Positions 12,208 to 21,268 of a stretch of 64,000 nt of DNA are shown here, piece after piece; within the stretch, counting starts at the first letter, position 1, and each line of letters begins with the position of its first letter. The position numbers and the translations under genes are program-made. The stretch lies in contig NZ_AUBX01000016.1 in assembly GCF_000429465.1 (NCBI RefSeq), positions 310,001-374,000 on the forward strand. The letters run 5' to 3'. This DNA comes from Algoriphagus vanfongensis DSM 17529 (GTDB taxonomy: Bacteria > Bacteroidota > Bacteroidia > Cytophagales > Cyclobacteriaceae). The notes below the pieces were generated by a model. That model was given only the letters and a program-made list of their open reading frames with translations, had not been told where the DNA came from and did not search any database.

Positions 12208-12241
12208 AAAAGGCCTGCATTTTACTGCAGGTCTTTTGTTT
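12208..12241 (+). terminator. Intrinsic terminator after rpsJ
   Basis: Stem AAAAGGCCTGCA (12208-12219) with TGCAGGTCTTTT (12226-12237), one G-U pair, 6-base loop, then a T-rich tail. It separates the str operon from the rplC superoperon. Confidence 0.88.
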
Positions 12242-12339
12242 TTGGGAGCAGTCGAGTCGATTGCACTCAAACCACAGTCCTTTTGACTCCGATTTCCGGT
12301 GAAATATTTGCTAAATGTTTGAAAATATAGGAGTTGGGA

Positions 12340-12370
12340 TTTGTTGTAGAATTTTATTTCAGTAACTTTG
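12340..12370 (+). promoter_or_regulatory. Bacteroidota-type promoter of the rplC superoperon
   Basis: TTTG (12340-12343), 19 bases, TAACTTTG (12363-12370). Spacing is identical to that of the rpsL promoter. Predicted transcript start is near 12376, about 57 bases before rplC. Confidence 0.85.
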
Positions 12371-12386
12371 CAGTCCTTAAAAAGGG

Positions 12387-12409
12387 CCCAAGCGCATAAA
12401 CGCTTGTGG
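12387..12409 (+). promoter_or_regulatory. Leader hairpin of rplC mRNA
   Basis: CCCAAGCG (12387-12394) pairs with CGCTTGTGG (12401-12409) around a 6-base loop, with one bulged T. It lies between the predicted transcript start and the rplC ATG and is a candidate autoregulatory leader, comparable in position to the L4-controlled S10 leader of gammaproteobacteria (comparison is inference). Confidence 0.45.
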
Positions 12410-12432
12410 ATTATCAAATTATCTTAAAAAAG

Positions 12433-13065
12433 ATGTCTGGTATTATAGGTAAAAAAGTAGGAATGACTAGCATTTTCAGTGCCGATGGGCGTAACGTCGC
12501 ATGCACGCTAATAGAAGCTGGTCCTTGCGTAGTGACGCAAGTAAAAAACGTTGAAACAGACGGGTACAACGCAGTGCAGTTGGCTTATGGTGAGCGAAAG
12601 GAGAAGAACACTCCTAAGCCATTGATCGGTCATTTTAAAAAGGCCGGCACCACGCCGAAGCACAAAGTTGTTGAGTTCCGTGATTTCCGGGTCGAATTTG
12701 AAGGCCAGGTAGATCTAGGAGCTACGGTGAAGGCCGGTGAAGTATTTATTGAAGGTGACTTTGTGGATGCTATCGGTACTTCTAAAGGTAAAGGCTTCCA
12801 AGGTGTAGTGAAGCGTCATGGTTTTGGTGGTGTGGGTGGACAAACTCACGGTCAGCACAACAGACAAAGACACCCAGGTTCCATTGGTGCTTGTTCTTGG
12901 CCATCCCGAGTATTCAAGGGTATGAGAATGGCTGGTAGAACTGGCGGTGATCGTGTGAAAGTATTGAACCTTAGAATTTTGAAGGTTTATCCTGAGCAAA
13001 ATCTCTTGCTAGTATCCGGCTCAGTACCAGGTCCAAAAAATTCTTATGTAATTCTAGAGAAGTAA
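12433..13065 (+). CDS. rplC: 50S ribosomal protein L3
   Basis: L3, 210 residues from ATG at 12433 ([15 protein letters not shown]), the usual family N-terminus. An in-frame GTG at 12406 would add nine residues and lies inside the leader hairpin, so it is rejected. The central [18 protein letters not shown] loop that reaches the peptidyl transferase centre and the C-terminal KNSYVILEK are present. First gene of the long ribosomal superoperon, 3 bases before rplD. Confidence 0.97.
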   Translation: MSGIIGKKVGMTSIFSADGRNVACTLIEAGPCVVTQVKNVETDGYNAVQLAYGERKEKNTPKPLIGHFKKAGTTPKHKVVEFRDFRVEFEGQVDLGATVKAGEVFIEGDFVDAIGTSKGKGFQGVVKRHGFGGVGGQTHGQHNRQRHPGSIGACSWPSRVFKGMRMAGRTGGDRVKVLNLRILKVYPEQNLLLVSGSVPGPKNSYVILEK

Positions 13066-13068
13066 GCC

Positions 13069-13698
13069 ATGGAATTAGCAGTAATCAATCAAAAAGGAGA
13101 AGACACCGGAAGAAAGGTGCAATTGTCTGACGAGATCTTTGCGATCGAGCCAAATGACAATGCCATCTATCTGGATGTGAAGCAGTACCTCGCAAATCAG
13201 AGACAAGGTACTCATAAGTCTAAAGAAAGAAATGAAATAGCTGGGTCTACTAAAAAGATCAAAAAGCAAAAAGGTACCGGTGGTGCCAGAGCTGGATCTT
13301 TGAAGTCTCCACTTTTCAGAGGCGGAGGTAGAGTGTTCGGTCCGAGACCAAGAAACTACTCCTTCAAATTGAACAAGAAAGTAAAACAACTTGCTAGAAA
13401 ATCTGCACTTTCTTACAAAGTGAAAGATAACAGCTTGTCAGTATTGGAAAATGTATCTTTTGATTCTCCAAAGACAAAAGCGTATCTGGCATTGCTTAAT
13501 GGATTGGCGCTTTCCGATAAGAAGACGCTGTTGGTTCTTCCCGAAGACAACAAAAACGTTTACCTATCCAGCAGAAACCTTCCTAAAGCGAAAGTTGTCA
13601 CTGTAAATGATGTAAATACTTATCAGCTTCTACACGCAGACCATTTAGTGCTTTGCGAAGGATCTGTAAGTAAGTTGGAAACCATTTTATCGAAATAA
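13069..13698 (+). CDS. rplD: 50S ribosomal protein L4
   Basis: L4 of 209 residues, lines the peptide exit tunnel. Family features: [33 protein letters not shown] loop (about residues 66-100) and a C-terminal Rossmann-like half. In E. coli L4 is the operon autoregulator; here only the rplC leader hairpin hints at a similar control. Confidence 0.97.
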   Translation: MELAVINQKGEDTGRKVQLSDEIFAIEPNDNAIYLDVKQYLANQRQGTHKSKERNEIAGSTKKIKKQKGTGGARAGSLKSPLFRGGGRVFGPRPRNYSFKLNKKVKQLARKSALSYKVKDNSLSVLENVSFDSPKTKAYLALLNGLALSDKKTLLVLPEDNKNVYLSSRNLPKAKVVTVNDVNTYQLLHADHLVLCEGSVSKLETILSK

Positions 13699-13702
13699 GA
13701 CA

Positions 13703-13990
13703 ATGGATATTCTAAAGCAGCCTTTGATTACAGAGAAGATTTCTGCCATGAACGAAAAAGGCGTTTATGGATTCATCGTAGAGAAAACTGCGAAGAAACC
13801 AGAAATCAAAAATGCTGTAGAAAAAGCATACGGTGTGAAAGTGGTATCAGTACGTACCATGAGATATGCTGCGAAGCATAAGACAAGATACACCAAGACA
13901 AGAATCGTATCAGGCTTCACCAACGCTTTCAAAAAAGCGATCGTGCAAGTAGCTGATGGAGAGGTAATTGATTTTTACGGAGAAATTTAA
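13703..13990 (+). CDS. rplW: 50S ribosomal protein L23
   Basis: L23, 95 residues, sits at the tunnel exit and docks trigger factor and SRP. Begins MDILKQPLITEKISAMNEKGVYGF, ends with a basic loop and VQVADGEVIDFYGEI. Four bases from rplD and 13 from rplB, same operon. Confidence 0.97.
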   Translation: MDILKQPLITEKISAMNEKGVYGFIVEKTAKKPEIKNAVEKAYGVKVVSVRTMRYAAKHKTRYTKTRIVSGFTNAFKKAIVQVADGEVIDFYGEI

Positions 13991-14003
13991 TTGAATCAAT
14001 ATC

Positions 14004-14828
14004 ATGGCAATTAAAAAGTTGAAGCCTGTAACTCCAGGAACAAGATTCAGAGTGGCTCCTGCTTTTGACGAGATTACAGCGTCAAAACCAGAAAAGTCCC
14101 TTCTTGCTCCTATCAAGAAATCAGGCGGTAGAAATAATGAAGGCAAAATGACCGCTCGCTATATGGGTGGTGGTCACAAGAGAAGACTACGTATCGTAGA
14201 CTTCAAGAGAAATAAATTTGGAGTACCTGCTACCGTAAAGGCAATCGAGTATGATCCAAATAGAACGGCACGTCTAGCCCTACTTTATTACGCTGACGGA
14301 GCTAAAGCCTACATTATCGCCCCGGAAGGTTTGCAAGTAGGACAAACAGTGATTTCCGGCGAGCAAGTTGCTCCTGAAGTGGGTAACGCAATGCACATGT
14401 CTAGCATCCCAATGGGTACAATCGTACACTGTATTGAGATGAAGCCTGGCAAAGGTGCTGCAATGGTAAGAAGTGCTGGTGGATATGCACAGATCGTAGC
14501 TCGAGAGGGTAAGTATGTGACCATCAAGCTTCCATCCGGAGAGATGAGACTCGTTTTGGGTAACTGTATGGCGACTATTGGTACTGTATCCAATGGAGAT
14601 CATATGAATGTGGTATTGGGTAAAGCCGGTCGTAAGAGATGGCTAGGAGTGAGACCTCGTACAAGAGGTGTAGCTATGAACCCAGTCGATCACCCAATGG
14701 GTGGTGGTGAAGGTAGATCTTCTGGAGGTCATCCAAGATCCCGTAAGGGTCTTTTGGCTAAAGGTAAGAAAACCAGATCGCCTAAAAAGTATTCAAACAA
14801 GTTCATCGTTAGCAAAAGATCTAAATAA
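14004..14828 (+). CDS. rplB: 50S ribosomal protein L2
   Basis: L2, 274 residues, needed for subunit joining and peptidyl transfer. Conserved [21 protein letters not shown], the [32 protein letters not shown] core including the functionally important histidine, and a basic C-terminus. Separated from rpsS by 2 bases. Confidence 0.98.
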   Translation: MAIKKLKPVTPGTRFRVAPAFDEITASKPEKSLLAPIKKSGGRNNEGKMTARYMGGGHKRRLRIVDFKRNKFGVPATVKAIEYDPNRTARLALLYYADGAKAYIIAPEGLQVGQTVISGEQVAPEVGNAMHMSSIPMGTIVHCIEMKPGKGAAMVRSAGGYAQIVAREGKYVTIKLPSGEMRLVLGNCMATIGTVSNGDHMNVVLGKAGRKRWLGVRPRTRGVAMNPVDHPMGGGEGRSSGGHPRSRKGLLAKGKKTRSPKKYSNKFIVSKRSK

Positions 14829-14830
14829 TT

Positions 14831-15109
14831 ATGGCACGTTCATTAAAAAAAGGTCCTTATATCGAGCATCACTTGGTAAAGAAAGTGGACGCTCAGAACG
14901 AATCCGGAAAGAAATCTGTCATCAAGACTTGGTCAAGAAGATCTATGATTTCTCCAGATTTCGTAGGACATACCTTCGCTGTGCATAACGGAAACAAGTT
15001 TATCCCGGTATTTGTAACAGACAACATGGTAGGTCACAAGCTAGGTGAATTTGCTCCTACCAGGAATTTCAGAGGCCACATTGCCAAAAAAGATAAAGGA
15101 AAGAGATAA
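14831..15109 (+). CDS. rpsS: 30S ribosomal protein S19
   Basis: S19, 92 residues: [41 protein letters not shown] and [16 protein letters not shown] are textbook S19 blocks. Binds the head of the small subunit together with S13. Two bases before rplV. Confidence 0.98.
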   Translation: MARSLKKGPYIEHHLVKKVDAQNESGKKSVIKTWSRRSMISPDFVGHTFAVHNGNKFIPVFVTDNMVGHKLGEFAPTRNFRGHIAKKDKGKR

Positions 15110-15111
15110 TC

Positions 15112-15504
15112 ATGGAAGCAGTAGCAAGATTAAACAACGTTCCTACCTCTCCACGCAAAATGCGTCTTGTAGCTGACTTGGTCAGAGGCAAGAGAGTGGG
15201 ATTGGCATTGAGCATATTGAAGTTTACTCCAAATCATGGATCCATGAAATTGGAAAAACTTCTTCTTTCTGCGGTAGCCAACTGGCAAGCTAAAAACCCA
15301 GATGCAAAGCTTGAAGATGCTGATCTGTATGTGAAAACCATCATGGTGGACGAAGGCAGATCTCTCAAGAGATTGAGACCTGCTCCTCAAGGTCGTGGTC
15401 ACAGAATCCGCAAGAGATCCAATCATGTAACACTCGTAGTTGATGCATTTAACTCTGTAGAAGTTACCGCTGATGTAGTAGAAACAAACGAAAAGGCAAA
15501 TTAA
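15112..15504 (+). CDS. rplV: 50S ribosomal protein L22
   Basis: L22, 130 residues. [21 protein letters not shown] opens the protein; the tunnel-wall hairpin loop is [22 protein letters not shown] near residues 82-103. It carries a short acidic C-terminal tail ([12 protein letters not shown]). Nine bases before rpsC. Confidence 0.97.
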   Translation: MEAVARLNNVPTSPRKMRLVADLVRGKRVGLALSILKFTPNHGSMKLEKLLLSAVANWQAKNPDAKLEDADLYVKTIMVDEGRSLKRLRPAPQGRGHRIRKRSNHVTLVVDAFNSVEVTADVVETNEKAN

Positions 15505-15513
15505 GAAGAGACT

Positions 15514-16245
15514 ATGGGACAAAAGATCAACCCAATAGGATTTAGACTTGGTGTAGTCAAAGGCTGGGATTCCAACTGGTATGGTGGGAAAGACTTTGCC
15601 GAAAAACTTCACGAGGATCAAAAAATCCGTAAGTACGTCCTTGCCAGAATTCCTAAGGGTGGGATTGCTAAGGTGATCATTGAGCGTACGCTTAAGAGAA
15701 TCACACTTACCATTCATACCGCTCGTCCAGGTGTAGTTATTGGTAAAGGTGGAGCCGAAGTAGACAAGCTTAAAGAAGAGCTTAAAAAACTTACCAGCAA
15801 AGACATTCAAATCAACATCTTTGAAATCAAGAGACCTGAATTGGATGCCAAACTAGTAGGTGAGTCTATCGCTCAGCAGCTACAGGCTAGAATTTCCTTC
15901 AGAAGAGCGATGAAACAAGCTATCGCAGCATCCATGAGAGTGGGCGCAGAAGGAATCAAAGTAAAACTTTCTGGTCGATTGGGCGGCGCCGAAATGGCCC
16001 GTTCTGAAATGTACAAAGAAGGAAGAATTCCTCTTCACACATTGAGAGCCGACATCGATTATGCGATCTCCGAAGCTTTGACAGTATACGGAATCATCGG
16101 TATCAAAGTATGGATCTTCAAAGGTGAAGTGTACGGAAAGAGAGACTTGTCTCCTAACCAAGGTGCAGCAAACGAGCCGAAAGGCGGAAGAAATGCAGGC
16201 CCTAAGAGAGACGGTGGACCAAGACGCAGAAAAAGAAATAACTAA
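15514..16245 (+). CDS. rpsC: 30S ribosomal protein S3
   Basis: S3, 243 residues, forms the mRNA entry channel. N-terminal [22 protein letters not shown] domain with [20 protein letters not shown] around residues 70-90, and C-terminal domain with [30 protein letters not shown]. The tail is basic and low complexity ([12 protein letters not shown] type). 23 bases before rplP. Confidence 0.98.
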   Translation: MGQKINPIGFRLGVVKGWDSNWYGGKDFAEKLHEDQKIRKYVLARIPKGGIAKVIIERTLKRITLTIHTARPGVVIGKGGAEVDKLKEELKKLTSKDIQINIFEIKRPELDAKLVGESIAQQLQARISFRRAMKQAIAASMRVGAEGIKVKLSGRLGGAEMARSEMYKEGRIPLHTLRADIDYAISEALTVYGIIGIKVWIFKGEVYGKRDLSPNQGAANEPKGGRNAGPKRDGGPRRRKRNN

Positions 16246-16268
16246 TTTTCACCGATAAGTGAGAAATC

Positions 16269-16688
16269 ATGTTACAGCCGAAAAGAACTAAATATAGAAA
16301 AATGCAGAAGGGCCGTGTCAAAGGCATTGCACAAAGAGGGCATACGCTCGCTTTTGGCAACTTTGGCATCAAGTCCCTAGAAGCAGGATGGATCACCTCT
16401 CGTCAGATCGAGGCAGCTCGTATCGCCATGACTAGAGCGATGAAGAGAGAAGGACAGGTTTGGATCAGAATTTTCCCTGACAAGCCTATCACTAAGAAGC
16501 CTGCTGAAGTACGTATGGGTAAAGGTAAAGGTGCTCCAGAATATTGGGTAGCCGTGATCAAGCCAGGAACCATCCTATTCGAAGCGACCGGTGTCTCTAT
16601 CGAGACTGCCAAAGAGGCTTTGAGATTGGCTCAGCAGAAACTTCCTGTCAGCACCAAATTTACTGTTCGTAGAGACTACGCAGAATAA
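16269..16688 (+). CDS. rplP: 50S ribosomal protein L16
   Basis: L16, 139 residues: [40 protein letters not shown], and the [22 protein letters not shown] block that contacts A-site tRNA. Full length. Nine bases before rpmC. Confidence 0.98.
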   Translation: MLQPKRTKYRKMQKGRVKGIAQRGHTLAFGNFGIKSLEAGWITSRQIEAARIAMTRAMKREGQVWIRIFPDKPITKKPAEVRMGKGKGAPEYWVAVIKPGTILFEATGVSIETAKEALRLAQQKLPVSTKFTVRRDYAE

Positions 16689-16697
16689 TTAGGAACT

Positions 16698-16880
16698 ATG
16701 AAAAATACAGAGATCCAATCACTTTCCGCAAGTGAAATCGCTGAGAGAATCAGCGCCGAGAAAACGAACCTGAGCAAGCTTCAGTTTGCTCACTCAATTT
16801 CTCCTATCGAGAATCCTAACAGAATCCGTGAGACCAAGCGTCTGATCGCAAGATTGAAGACTGCATTGGCTGCGAAATAA
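16698..16880 (+). CDS. rpmC: 50S ribosomal protein L29
   Basis: L29, 60 residues, two-helix protein at the tunnel exit beside L23. Ends with the family signature ENPNRIRETKRLIARLKTALAAK. Position between rplP and rpsQ is the standard one. Confidence 0.96.
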   Translation: MKNTEIQSLSASEIAERISAEKTNLSKLQFAHSISPIENPNRIRETKRLIARLKTALAAK

Positions 16881-16898
16881 TAGCTAACAGAAAAGAAA

Positions 16899-17162
16899 AT
16901 GGCTACGATCGAAAGAAATCTTCGTAAAGAAAGAATTGGTAAAGTCGTCAGCAACAAGATGGACAAGTCCATCACTGTAGCCGTGGAAAGAAGAGTAAAA
17001 CACGGAATCTACGGTAAATTCGTTGCCAAGACTACCAAATTTATGGCTCATGACGAGAAGAACGAATGCAACACTGGTGACATTGTCAAAATCAGTGAAA
17101 CTCGTCCGCTGAGTAAGAACAAGCGTTGGAGATTAGTTGAAATTATTGAAAGGGCTAAGTAA
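16899..17162 (+). CDS. rpsQ: 30S ribosomal protein S17
   Basis: S17, 87 residues, OB-fold early-assembly protein. [34 protein letters not shown] and [22 protein letters not shown] are characteristic. Two bases before rplN. Confidence 0.97.
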   Translation: MATIERNLRKERIGKVVSNKMDKSITVAVERRVKHGIYGKFVAKTTKFMAHDEKNECNTGDIVKISETRPLSKNKRWRLVEIIERAK

Positions 17163-17164
17163 TC

Positions 17165-17533
17165 ATGATACAGCAAGAATCCAGACTAAGTGTGGCGGAC
17201 AACTCCGGTGCCAAAGAGGTATTGGTCATCCGCGTATTGGGAGGAACTAAAAAGCGATATGCTTCTATCGGTGATAAAGTAGTCGTGACTGTTAAGTCAG
17301 CCCTATCTTCCAGCAACATGAAAAAAGGTACCGTCTCTAGAGCGGTAATCGTACGTACCAAAAAAGAAGTAAGACGTAAAGACGGATCTTACATCCGATT
17401 TGAAGACAACGCTGCTGTCTTGTTGAACAACAACGATGAGCCTCGTGGCACTCGTATCTTTGGCCCAGTAGCTAGAGAATTGAGAGAGAAGCAGTTTATG
17501 AAAATCGTTTCTTTGGCTCCAGAAGTATTGTAA
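17165..17533 (+). CDS. rplN: 50S ribosomal protein L14
   Basis: L14, 122 residues: [61 protein letters not shown] and C-terminal [11 protein letters not shown]. Interface protein near the binding site of L19 and RsfS. Two bases before rplX. Confidence 0.98.
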   Translation: MIQQESRLSVADNSGAKEVLVIRVLGGTKKRYASIGDKVVVTVKSALSSSNMKKGTVSRAVIVRTKKEVRRKDGSYIRFEDNAAVLLNNNDEPRGTRIFGPVARELREKQFMKIVSLAPEVL

Positions 17534-17535
17534 TC

Positions 17536-17880
17536 ATGGAAAGAAAATTCAACAAGCAGCAAAAGCTGCATATCAAAACCGGAGACACCGTGAAGGTGAT
17601 CGCAGGTGATGACAAAGGAAAAACAGGGAAAGTTCTTTCTGTAGATACCGCTAAAAACAGAGCTTTTGTAGAAGGCATCAACATCGTGACCAAACACGTG
17701 AAGCCTACTGCAGCGAAGCCTCAAGGTGGAATCGAAAAGAAAGAAGCTCCAGTACATATCAGTAACCTGATGCTTGTAGATCCTAAATCTGGTGAAGCTA
17801 CCAGAACTGGACGCAAAGCAGGTGACAATGGTAAACTTGTAAGATACTCTAAGAAAACAGGGGAGGTGATCAATGGCTAA
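17536..17880 (+). CDS. rplX: 50S ribosomal protein L24
   Basis: L24, 114 residues, KOW motif near residues 13-40 ([20 protein letters not shown]). Early-assembly protein. Its last 8 bases overlap the start of rplE, pointing to translational coupling. Confidence 0.96.
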   Translation: MERKFNKQQKLHIKTGDTVKVIAGDDKGKTGKVLSVDTAKNRAFVEGINIVTKHVKPTAAKPQGGIEKKEAPVHISNLMLVDPKSGEATRTGRKAGDNGKLVRYSKKTGEVING

Positions 17881-18433
17881 TCCTAGAATTAAAGAAAAGT
17901 ATGTGAACGATATCGTTCCTGCTTTGAAAGAGAAATTCCAATACTCTTCAGTAATGCAGGTTCCTAAATTGTCCAAAATCGTTTTGAACAAAGGGATCGG
18001 TGCTGCCGTGGCTGACAAGAAATTGGTAGACCAAGGTGTAGAAGAACTAGGGCTGATTACTGGTCAGAGAGCTGTCGCTACCATAGCTAAGACTTCTGTT
18101 TCCAACTTTAAGTTGAGAGAAGGAATGCCTATCGGAGCAAAAGTGACCCTAAGAGGATCTAAAATGTATGAGTTTTTGGATAGATTGATGACAGTAGCTC
18201 TACCACGTGTACGTGACTTCAAAGGAATCTCCGATAAAGGATTTGACGGAAGAGGAAACTACACTTTGGGTGTGACTGAGCAAATCATCTTCCCAGAGAT
18301 CTCTATCGAAAAAGTAAACAGAATTTCAGGTATGGATATCACTTTTGTGACCACTGCAAATTCTGACGAAGAAAGCTTCGCGTTGTTGAAGGCTTTCGGA
18401 ATGCCGTTCGTTAATAAAAATAATCAAGAATAA
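17873..18433 (+). CDS. rplE: 50S ribosomal protein L5
   Basis: L5, 186 residues, 5S rRNA-binding protein: [42 protein letters not shown]-type block as [16 protein letters not shown], and [24 protein letters not shown] at the end. ATG at 17873 lies inside the end of rplX (8-base overlap). Confidence 0.97.
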   Translation: MANPRIKEKYVNDIVPALKEKFQYSSVMQVPKLSKIVLNKGIGAAVADKKLVDQGVEELGLITGQRAVATIAKTSVSNFKLREGMPIGAKVTLRGSKMYEFLDRLMTVALPRVRDFKGISDKGFDGRGNYTLGVTEQIIFPEISIEKVNRISGMDITFVTTANSDEESFALLKAFGMPFVNKNNQE

Positions 18434-18435
18434 TC

Positions 18436-18705
18436 ATGGCAAGAGAGTCCATCAAAGCTCGTGAGAGAAAAAGAGAACGTCTGGTAGCCAAGTATGCCAA
18501 AAAAAGAGCCGAGCTGAAAGCTGCAGGTGACTATGAGGCCCTTGACAAATTGCCTAAGAACGCTTCTCCGGTAAGACTTCACAACAGATGTAAGCTAACC
18601 GGTCGTCCAAAAGGCTACATGAGAAAGTTTGGTATCAACAGGGTAACCTTCCGTGAAATGGCCTCTGCAGGCAAAATTCCGGGAGTGACTAAGTCCAGCT
18701 GGTAA
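18436..18705 (+). CDS. rpsN: 30S ribosomal protein S14, zinc-independent form
   Basis: S14, 89 residues. The length and the segment [31 protein letters not shown] show the long C-minus type, which lacks the CxxC...CxxC zinc ribbon of the short form; a single cysteine remains. With the cysteine-poor L36 in this cluster, it suggests ribosomes with reduced zinc need. Followed by an internal promoter before rpsH. Confidence 0.96.
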   Translation: MARESIKARERKRERLVAKYAKKRAELKAAGDYEALDKLPKNASPVRLHNRCKLTGRPKGYMRKFGINRVTFREMASAGKIPGVTKSSW

Positions 18706-18719
18706 AATAACGACAGTAG

Positions 18720-18750
18720 TTTTTATTTAAAAAATCAATTCGTAACTTTG
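18720..18750 (+). promoter_or_regulatory. Internal promoter before rpsH
   Basis: TTTT (18720-18723), 19 bases, TAACTTTG (18743-18750), a full -7 match with the same spacing as the rpsL and rplC promoters; the -33 element deviates in one base. The 81-base gap between rpsN and rpsH is unusually long for this cluster, which fits a second transcript start for the spc half. A small CGCCC/GGGTG hairpin lies just downstream. Confidence 0.72.
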
Positions 18751-18786
18751 CACGCCCAAAACGGGTGGAGCTAGACTATATATACC

Positions 18787-19182
18787 ATGACTGATCCAAT
18801 AGCTGATTATCTAACCAGATTGAGAAATGCCATCAAGGCAACTCATAGAATCGTAGAGATACCTGCTTCTAACATCAAGAAGGAGATCACCAAAGTATTG
18901 CATGACAAAGGATACATCCAGAACTATAAGTTTGAGGAAAATGGTCCACAGGGTACTATCAAAATCGCTTTGAAGTATAACCCTACTACCAAGCAAAATG
19001 CAATCGTGAGCCTTCAGCGTGTCAGTACGCCAGGTTTGAGAAAATATGTGAAACATACCGAGCTACCAAGAGTCATCAATGGCCTAGGTGTGGCGATCGT
19101 TTCGACCTCCAAAGGGGTAATGACTGACAAAGAAGCCCGCACCGAAGGCATCGGGGGCGAAGTACTTTGCTACGTATATTAA
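18787..19182 (+). CDS. rpsH: 30S ribosomal protein S8
   Basis: S8, 131 residues: MTDPIADYLTRLRNAI start, SKPGLR-type block as STPGLRKYVKHTELPRVINGLGVAIVSTSKGVMTDKEAR, and C-terminal GGEVLCYVY. Central-domain assembly protein and the known spc-operon autoregulator in E. coli. First gene after the internal promoter. Confidence 0.97.
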   Translation: MTDPIADYLTRLRNAIKATHRIVEIPASNIKKEITKVLHDKGYIQNYKFEENGPQGTIKIALKYNPTTKQNAIVSLQRVSTPGLRKYVKHTELPRVINGLGVAIVSTSKGVMTDKEARTEGIGGEVLCYVY

Positions 19183-19191
19183 TTTACTATC

Positions 19192-19749
19192 ATGTCAAGA
19201 ATAGGTAAAAAACCAATAAATCTACCCAGCGGTGTTACTGTAGACGTTGCCACAAAAGGTGTGGTAACTGTTAAAGGTCCAAAGGGTACACTCAGCCAGG
19301 ATATTCATCCTGACATTGAGGTGAAAGTGGAGGATAATGAAGTAGTCCTATCTAGACCTACCGACTCCAAAAGACACAAGTCCATGCACGGATTGTACAG
19401 AGCTCTTGTCAACAATATGGTGACTGGTGTATCTGAAGGATTCAAGAAGGAATTGGAACTAGTGGGTGTGGGTTATAAGGCTGCCAATCAAGGACAAGTG
19501 CTTGAGCTTTCCTTAGGTTACTCTCACAACATTTTCTTTGCACTTCCAAATGAAGTAGCTGTGAAAACAGAAACTCCAAAAGGAAAGAACCCAATCATTA
19601 CTTTGGAGGCTATCGACAAAGAACTGATTGGACAAGTAGCTGCCAAAATCAAATCTCTTCGTAAGATCGAACCTTACAAAGGGAAAGGTGTACGCTTCGT
19701 TGGTGAACAAATTAGACGTAAGGCTGGTAAAACTGCCGGTAAAAAATAA
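19192..19749 (+). CDS. rplF: 50S ribosomal protein L6
   Basis: L6, 185 residues: MSRIGKKPINLPSGVTVDV, VKGPKGTLSQDIHPDIEV, MVTGVSEGFKKELELVGVGYKA and C-terminal IRKIEPYKGKGVRF-like stretch (LRKIEPYKGKGVRFVGEQ). Two-domain protein near the GTPase-associated centre. Confidence 0.98.
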   Translation: MSRIGKKPINLPSGVTVDVATKGVVTVKGPKGTLSQDIHPDIEVKVEDNEVVLSRPTDSKRHKSMHGLYRALVNNMVTGVSEGFKKELELVGVGYKAANQGQVLELSLGYSHNIFFALPNEVAVKTETPKGKNPIITLEAIDKELIGQVAAKIKSLRKIEPYKGKGVRFVGEQIRRKAGKTAGKK

Positions 19750-19755
19750 TAGGTT

Positions 19756-20106
19756 ATGGCATTTAATAAGAATTCCAGAAGACTTAGAATCAAGCAGGGT
19801 ATCCGAAGAAAGATCTCTGGTACCGATTCCAGACCGCGTTTGTCCGTATTCAAAAGTAATACTGGCATCTATGCCCAGTTGGTGGATGACCTCAAAGGTC
19901 ATACATTGGCTCAGGCATCTTCCAAAGAATTGGGAGCGAAAGAAAACATCAACGTATCTGTCTCTAAAGAAGTGGGCAAAAAGCTTGCAGAAAGAGCCGT
20001 TGCCAATGGTGTTAGCGAGGTAGTATTTGACAGAAATGGCTACTTGTTTCACGGGAAAGTGAAAGCTTTGGCAGATGGTGCCAGAGAGGGAGGCCTTAAA
20101 TTTTAA
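19756..20106 (+). CDS. rplR: 50S ribosomal protein L18
   Basis: L18, 116 residues, binds 5S rRNA with L5. [28 protein letters not shown] and C-terminal [26 protein letters not shown] are diagnostic. Five bases before rpsE. Confidence 0.97.
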   Translation: MAFNKNSRRLRIKQGIRRKISGTDSRPRLSVFKSNTGIYAQLVDDLKGHTLAQASSKELGAKENINVSVSKEVGKKLAERAVANGVSEVVFDRNGYLFHGKVKALADGAREGGLKF

Positions 20107-20111
20107 TCGAC

Positions 20112-20630
20112 ATGTCTCAACTAAGAAAAAAGCCGATTAGGGCTACAGATACTGAACTGAAAGAAAAAGTAGTAGCGATCAACCGCGTGGCCAAAGTGGT
20201 CAAAGGTGGTAGGAGATTCTCTTTTTCTGCGATTGTAGTAGTAGGAGATGGCAATGGTGTCGTAGGCTACGGATTGGGTAAAGCCAATGAAGTGACCGAT
20301 GCGATCACCAAAGGTATCGAAGATGCTAAAAAGAACCTGGTAAAAGTACCAGTATTGAAAGGAACTATCCCTCACGAGCAAATTGGTAAATTTGGTGGTG
20401 GGTTCGTTTTGATCAAGCCTGCTGCTGCGGGTACCGGTGTAATCGCCGGTGGTGCAATGCGTGCTGTGTTGGAATCTGCAGGTGTGACAGACGTTTTGGC
20501 TAAGTCCAAAGGGTCTTCTAACCCTCACAACGTAGTGAAAGCGACTATCGATGCATTGATGCAATTGAGAGATGCGATCTCTGTTTCTCAGCAGAGAGGT
20601 GTGAAAATGTCTAAAGTTTTTAATGGATAA
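20112..20630 (+). CDS. rpsE: 30S ribosomal protein S5
   Basis: S5, 172 residues: [47 protein letters not shown] double-stranded-RNA domain and the C-terminal [33 protein letters not shown] domain. Contributes to the mRNA entry channel and accuracy. Five bases before rpmD. Confidence 0.98.
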   Translation: MSQLRKKPIRATDTELKEKVVAINRVAKVVKGGRRFSFSAIVVVGDGNGVVGYGLGKANEVTDAITKGIEDAKKNLVKVPVLKGTIPHEQIGKFGGGFVLIKPAAAGTGVIAGGAMRAVLESAGVTDVLAKSKGSSNPHNVVKATIDALMQLRDAISVSQQRGVKMSKVFNG

Positions 20631-20635
20631 TCATC

Positions 20636-20815
20636 ATGGCTAAGATCAAAATCACACAAACCAAATCTGTAATTGATAGACCAAAAGATCAAAAAGCCAC
20701 TATCACTGCTTTGGGTCTTGGAAAAATCAACAAATCTGTAGAAGTGGAAGAAACTCCTCAGATTGCTGGTATGGTCAAAAAAGTGAATCACCTTGTAAAA
20801 GTAGAGGAAGCTTAA
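20636..20815 (+). CDS. rpmD: 50S ribosomal protein L30
   Basis: L30, 59 residues from ATG at 20636. Reads [19 protein letters not shown], then [20 protein letters not shown] and [14 protein letters not shown], the complete L30 fold (beta-alpha-beta-alpha-beta). Located between rpsE and rplO, the canonical place; rplO begins 2 bases after the stop. Confidence 0.96.
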   Translation: MAKIKITQTKSVIDRPKDQKATITALGLGKINKSVEVEETPQIAGMVKKVNHLVKVEEA

Positions 20816-20817
20816 TT

Positions 20818-21264
20818 ATGAAACTGCATACATTACAACCAGCCGAAGGATCTACCAAAAACCGTAAGCGTATTGGTCGTGGTCCTGGATCCGGTAGAGG
20901 TGGTACTTCTACCAGAGGTCATAAAGGAGCTAAATCAAGATCCGGTTACAAGACTAAATTGGGATTTGAAGGTGGTCAGATGCCACTTCAAAGAAGAGTT
21001 CCTAAATTTGGCTTCAAAAGCTTGAACAGAGTTGAGTTCAAACCGGTAAATTTGGATACCTTGCAAAACCTTGCCGCAACTTACAATCTTGAGACCATTG
21101 ATTTGGATGCTTTCGTAGCTCACGGAATCGCTTCCAAGAATGATAAAATCAAGATTTTGGGCGGAGGTGAATTGAGTTCCAAAGTAGCAGTAACCGCTCA
21201 CAACTTCTCTGCCAGCGCTATAGCTGCCATTGAAAAAGCGGGTGGTTCGGTAAACAAGATTTAA
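20818..21264 (+). CDS. rplO: 50S ribosomal protein L15
   Basis: L15, 148 residues: MKLHTLQPAEGSTKNRKRIGRGPGSGRGGTSTRGHKG glycine-rich basic N-terminus and the RVPKFGFKS block; C-terminal globular part ends GGSVNKI. Late-assembly protein. Four bases before secY. Confidence 0.98.
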   Translation: MKLHTLQPAEGSTKNRKRIGRGPGSGRGGTSTRGHKGAKSRSGYKTKLGFEGGQMPLQRRVPKFGFKSLNRVEFKPVNLDTLQNLAATYNLETIDLDAFVAHGIASKNDKIKILGGGELSSKVAVTAHNFSASAIAAIEKAGGSVNKI

Positions 21265-21268
21265 TTAA

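Noticed and set aside
12406-12432. GTG start adding nine residues to L3
   Set aside because: It falls inside the leader hairpin, and the family N-terminus [13 protein letters not shown] begins at the ATG at 12433.
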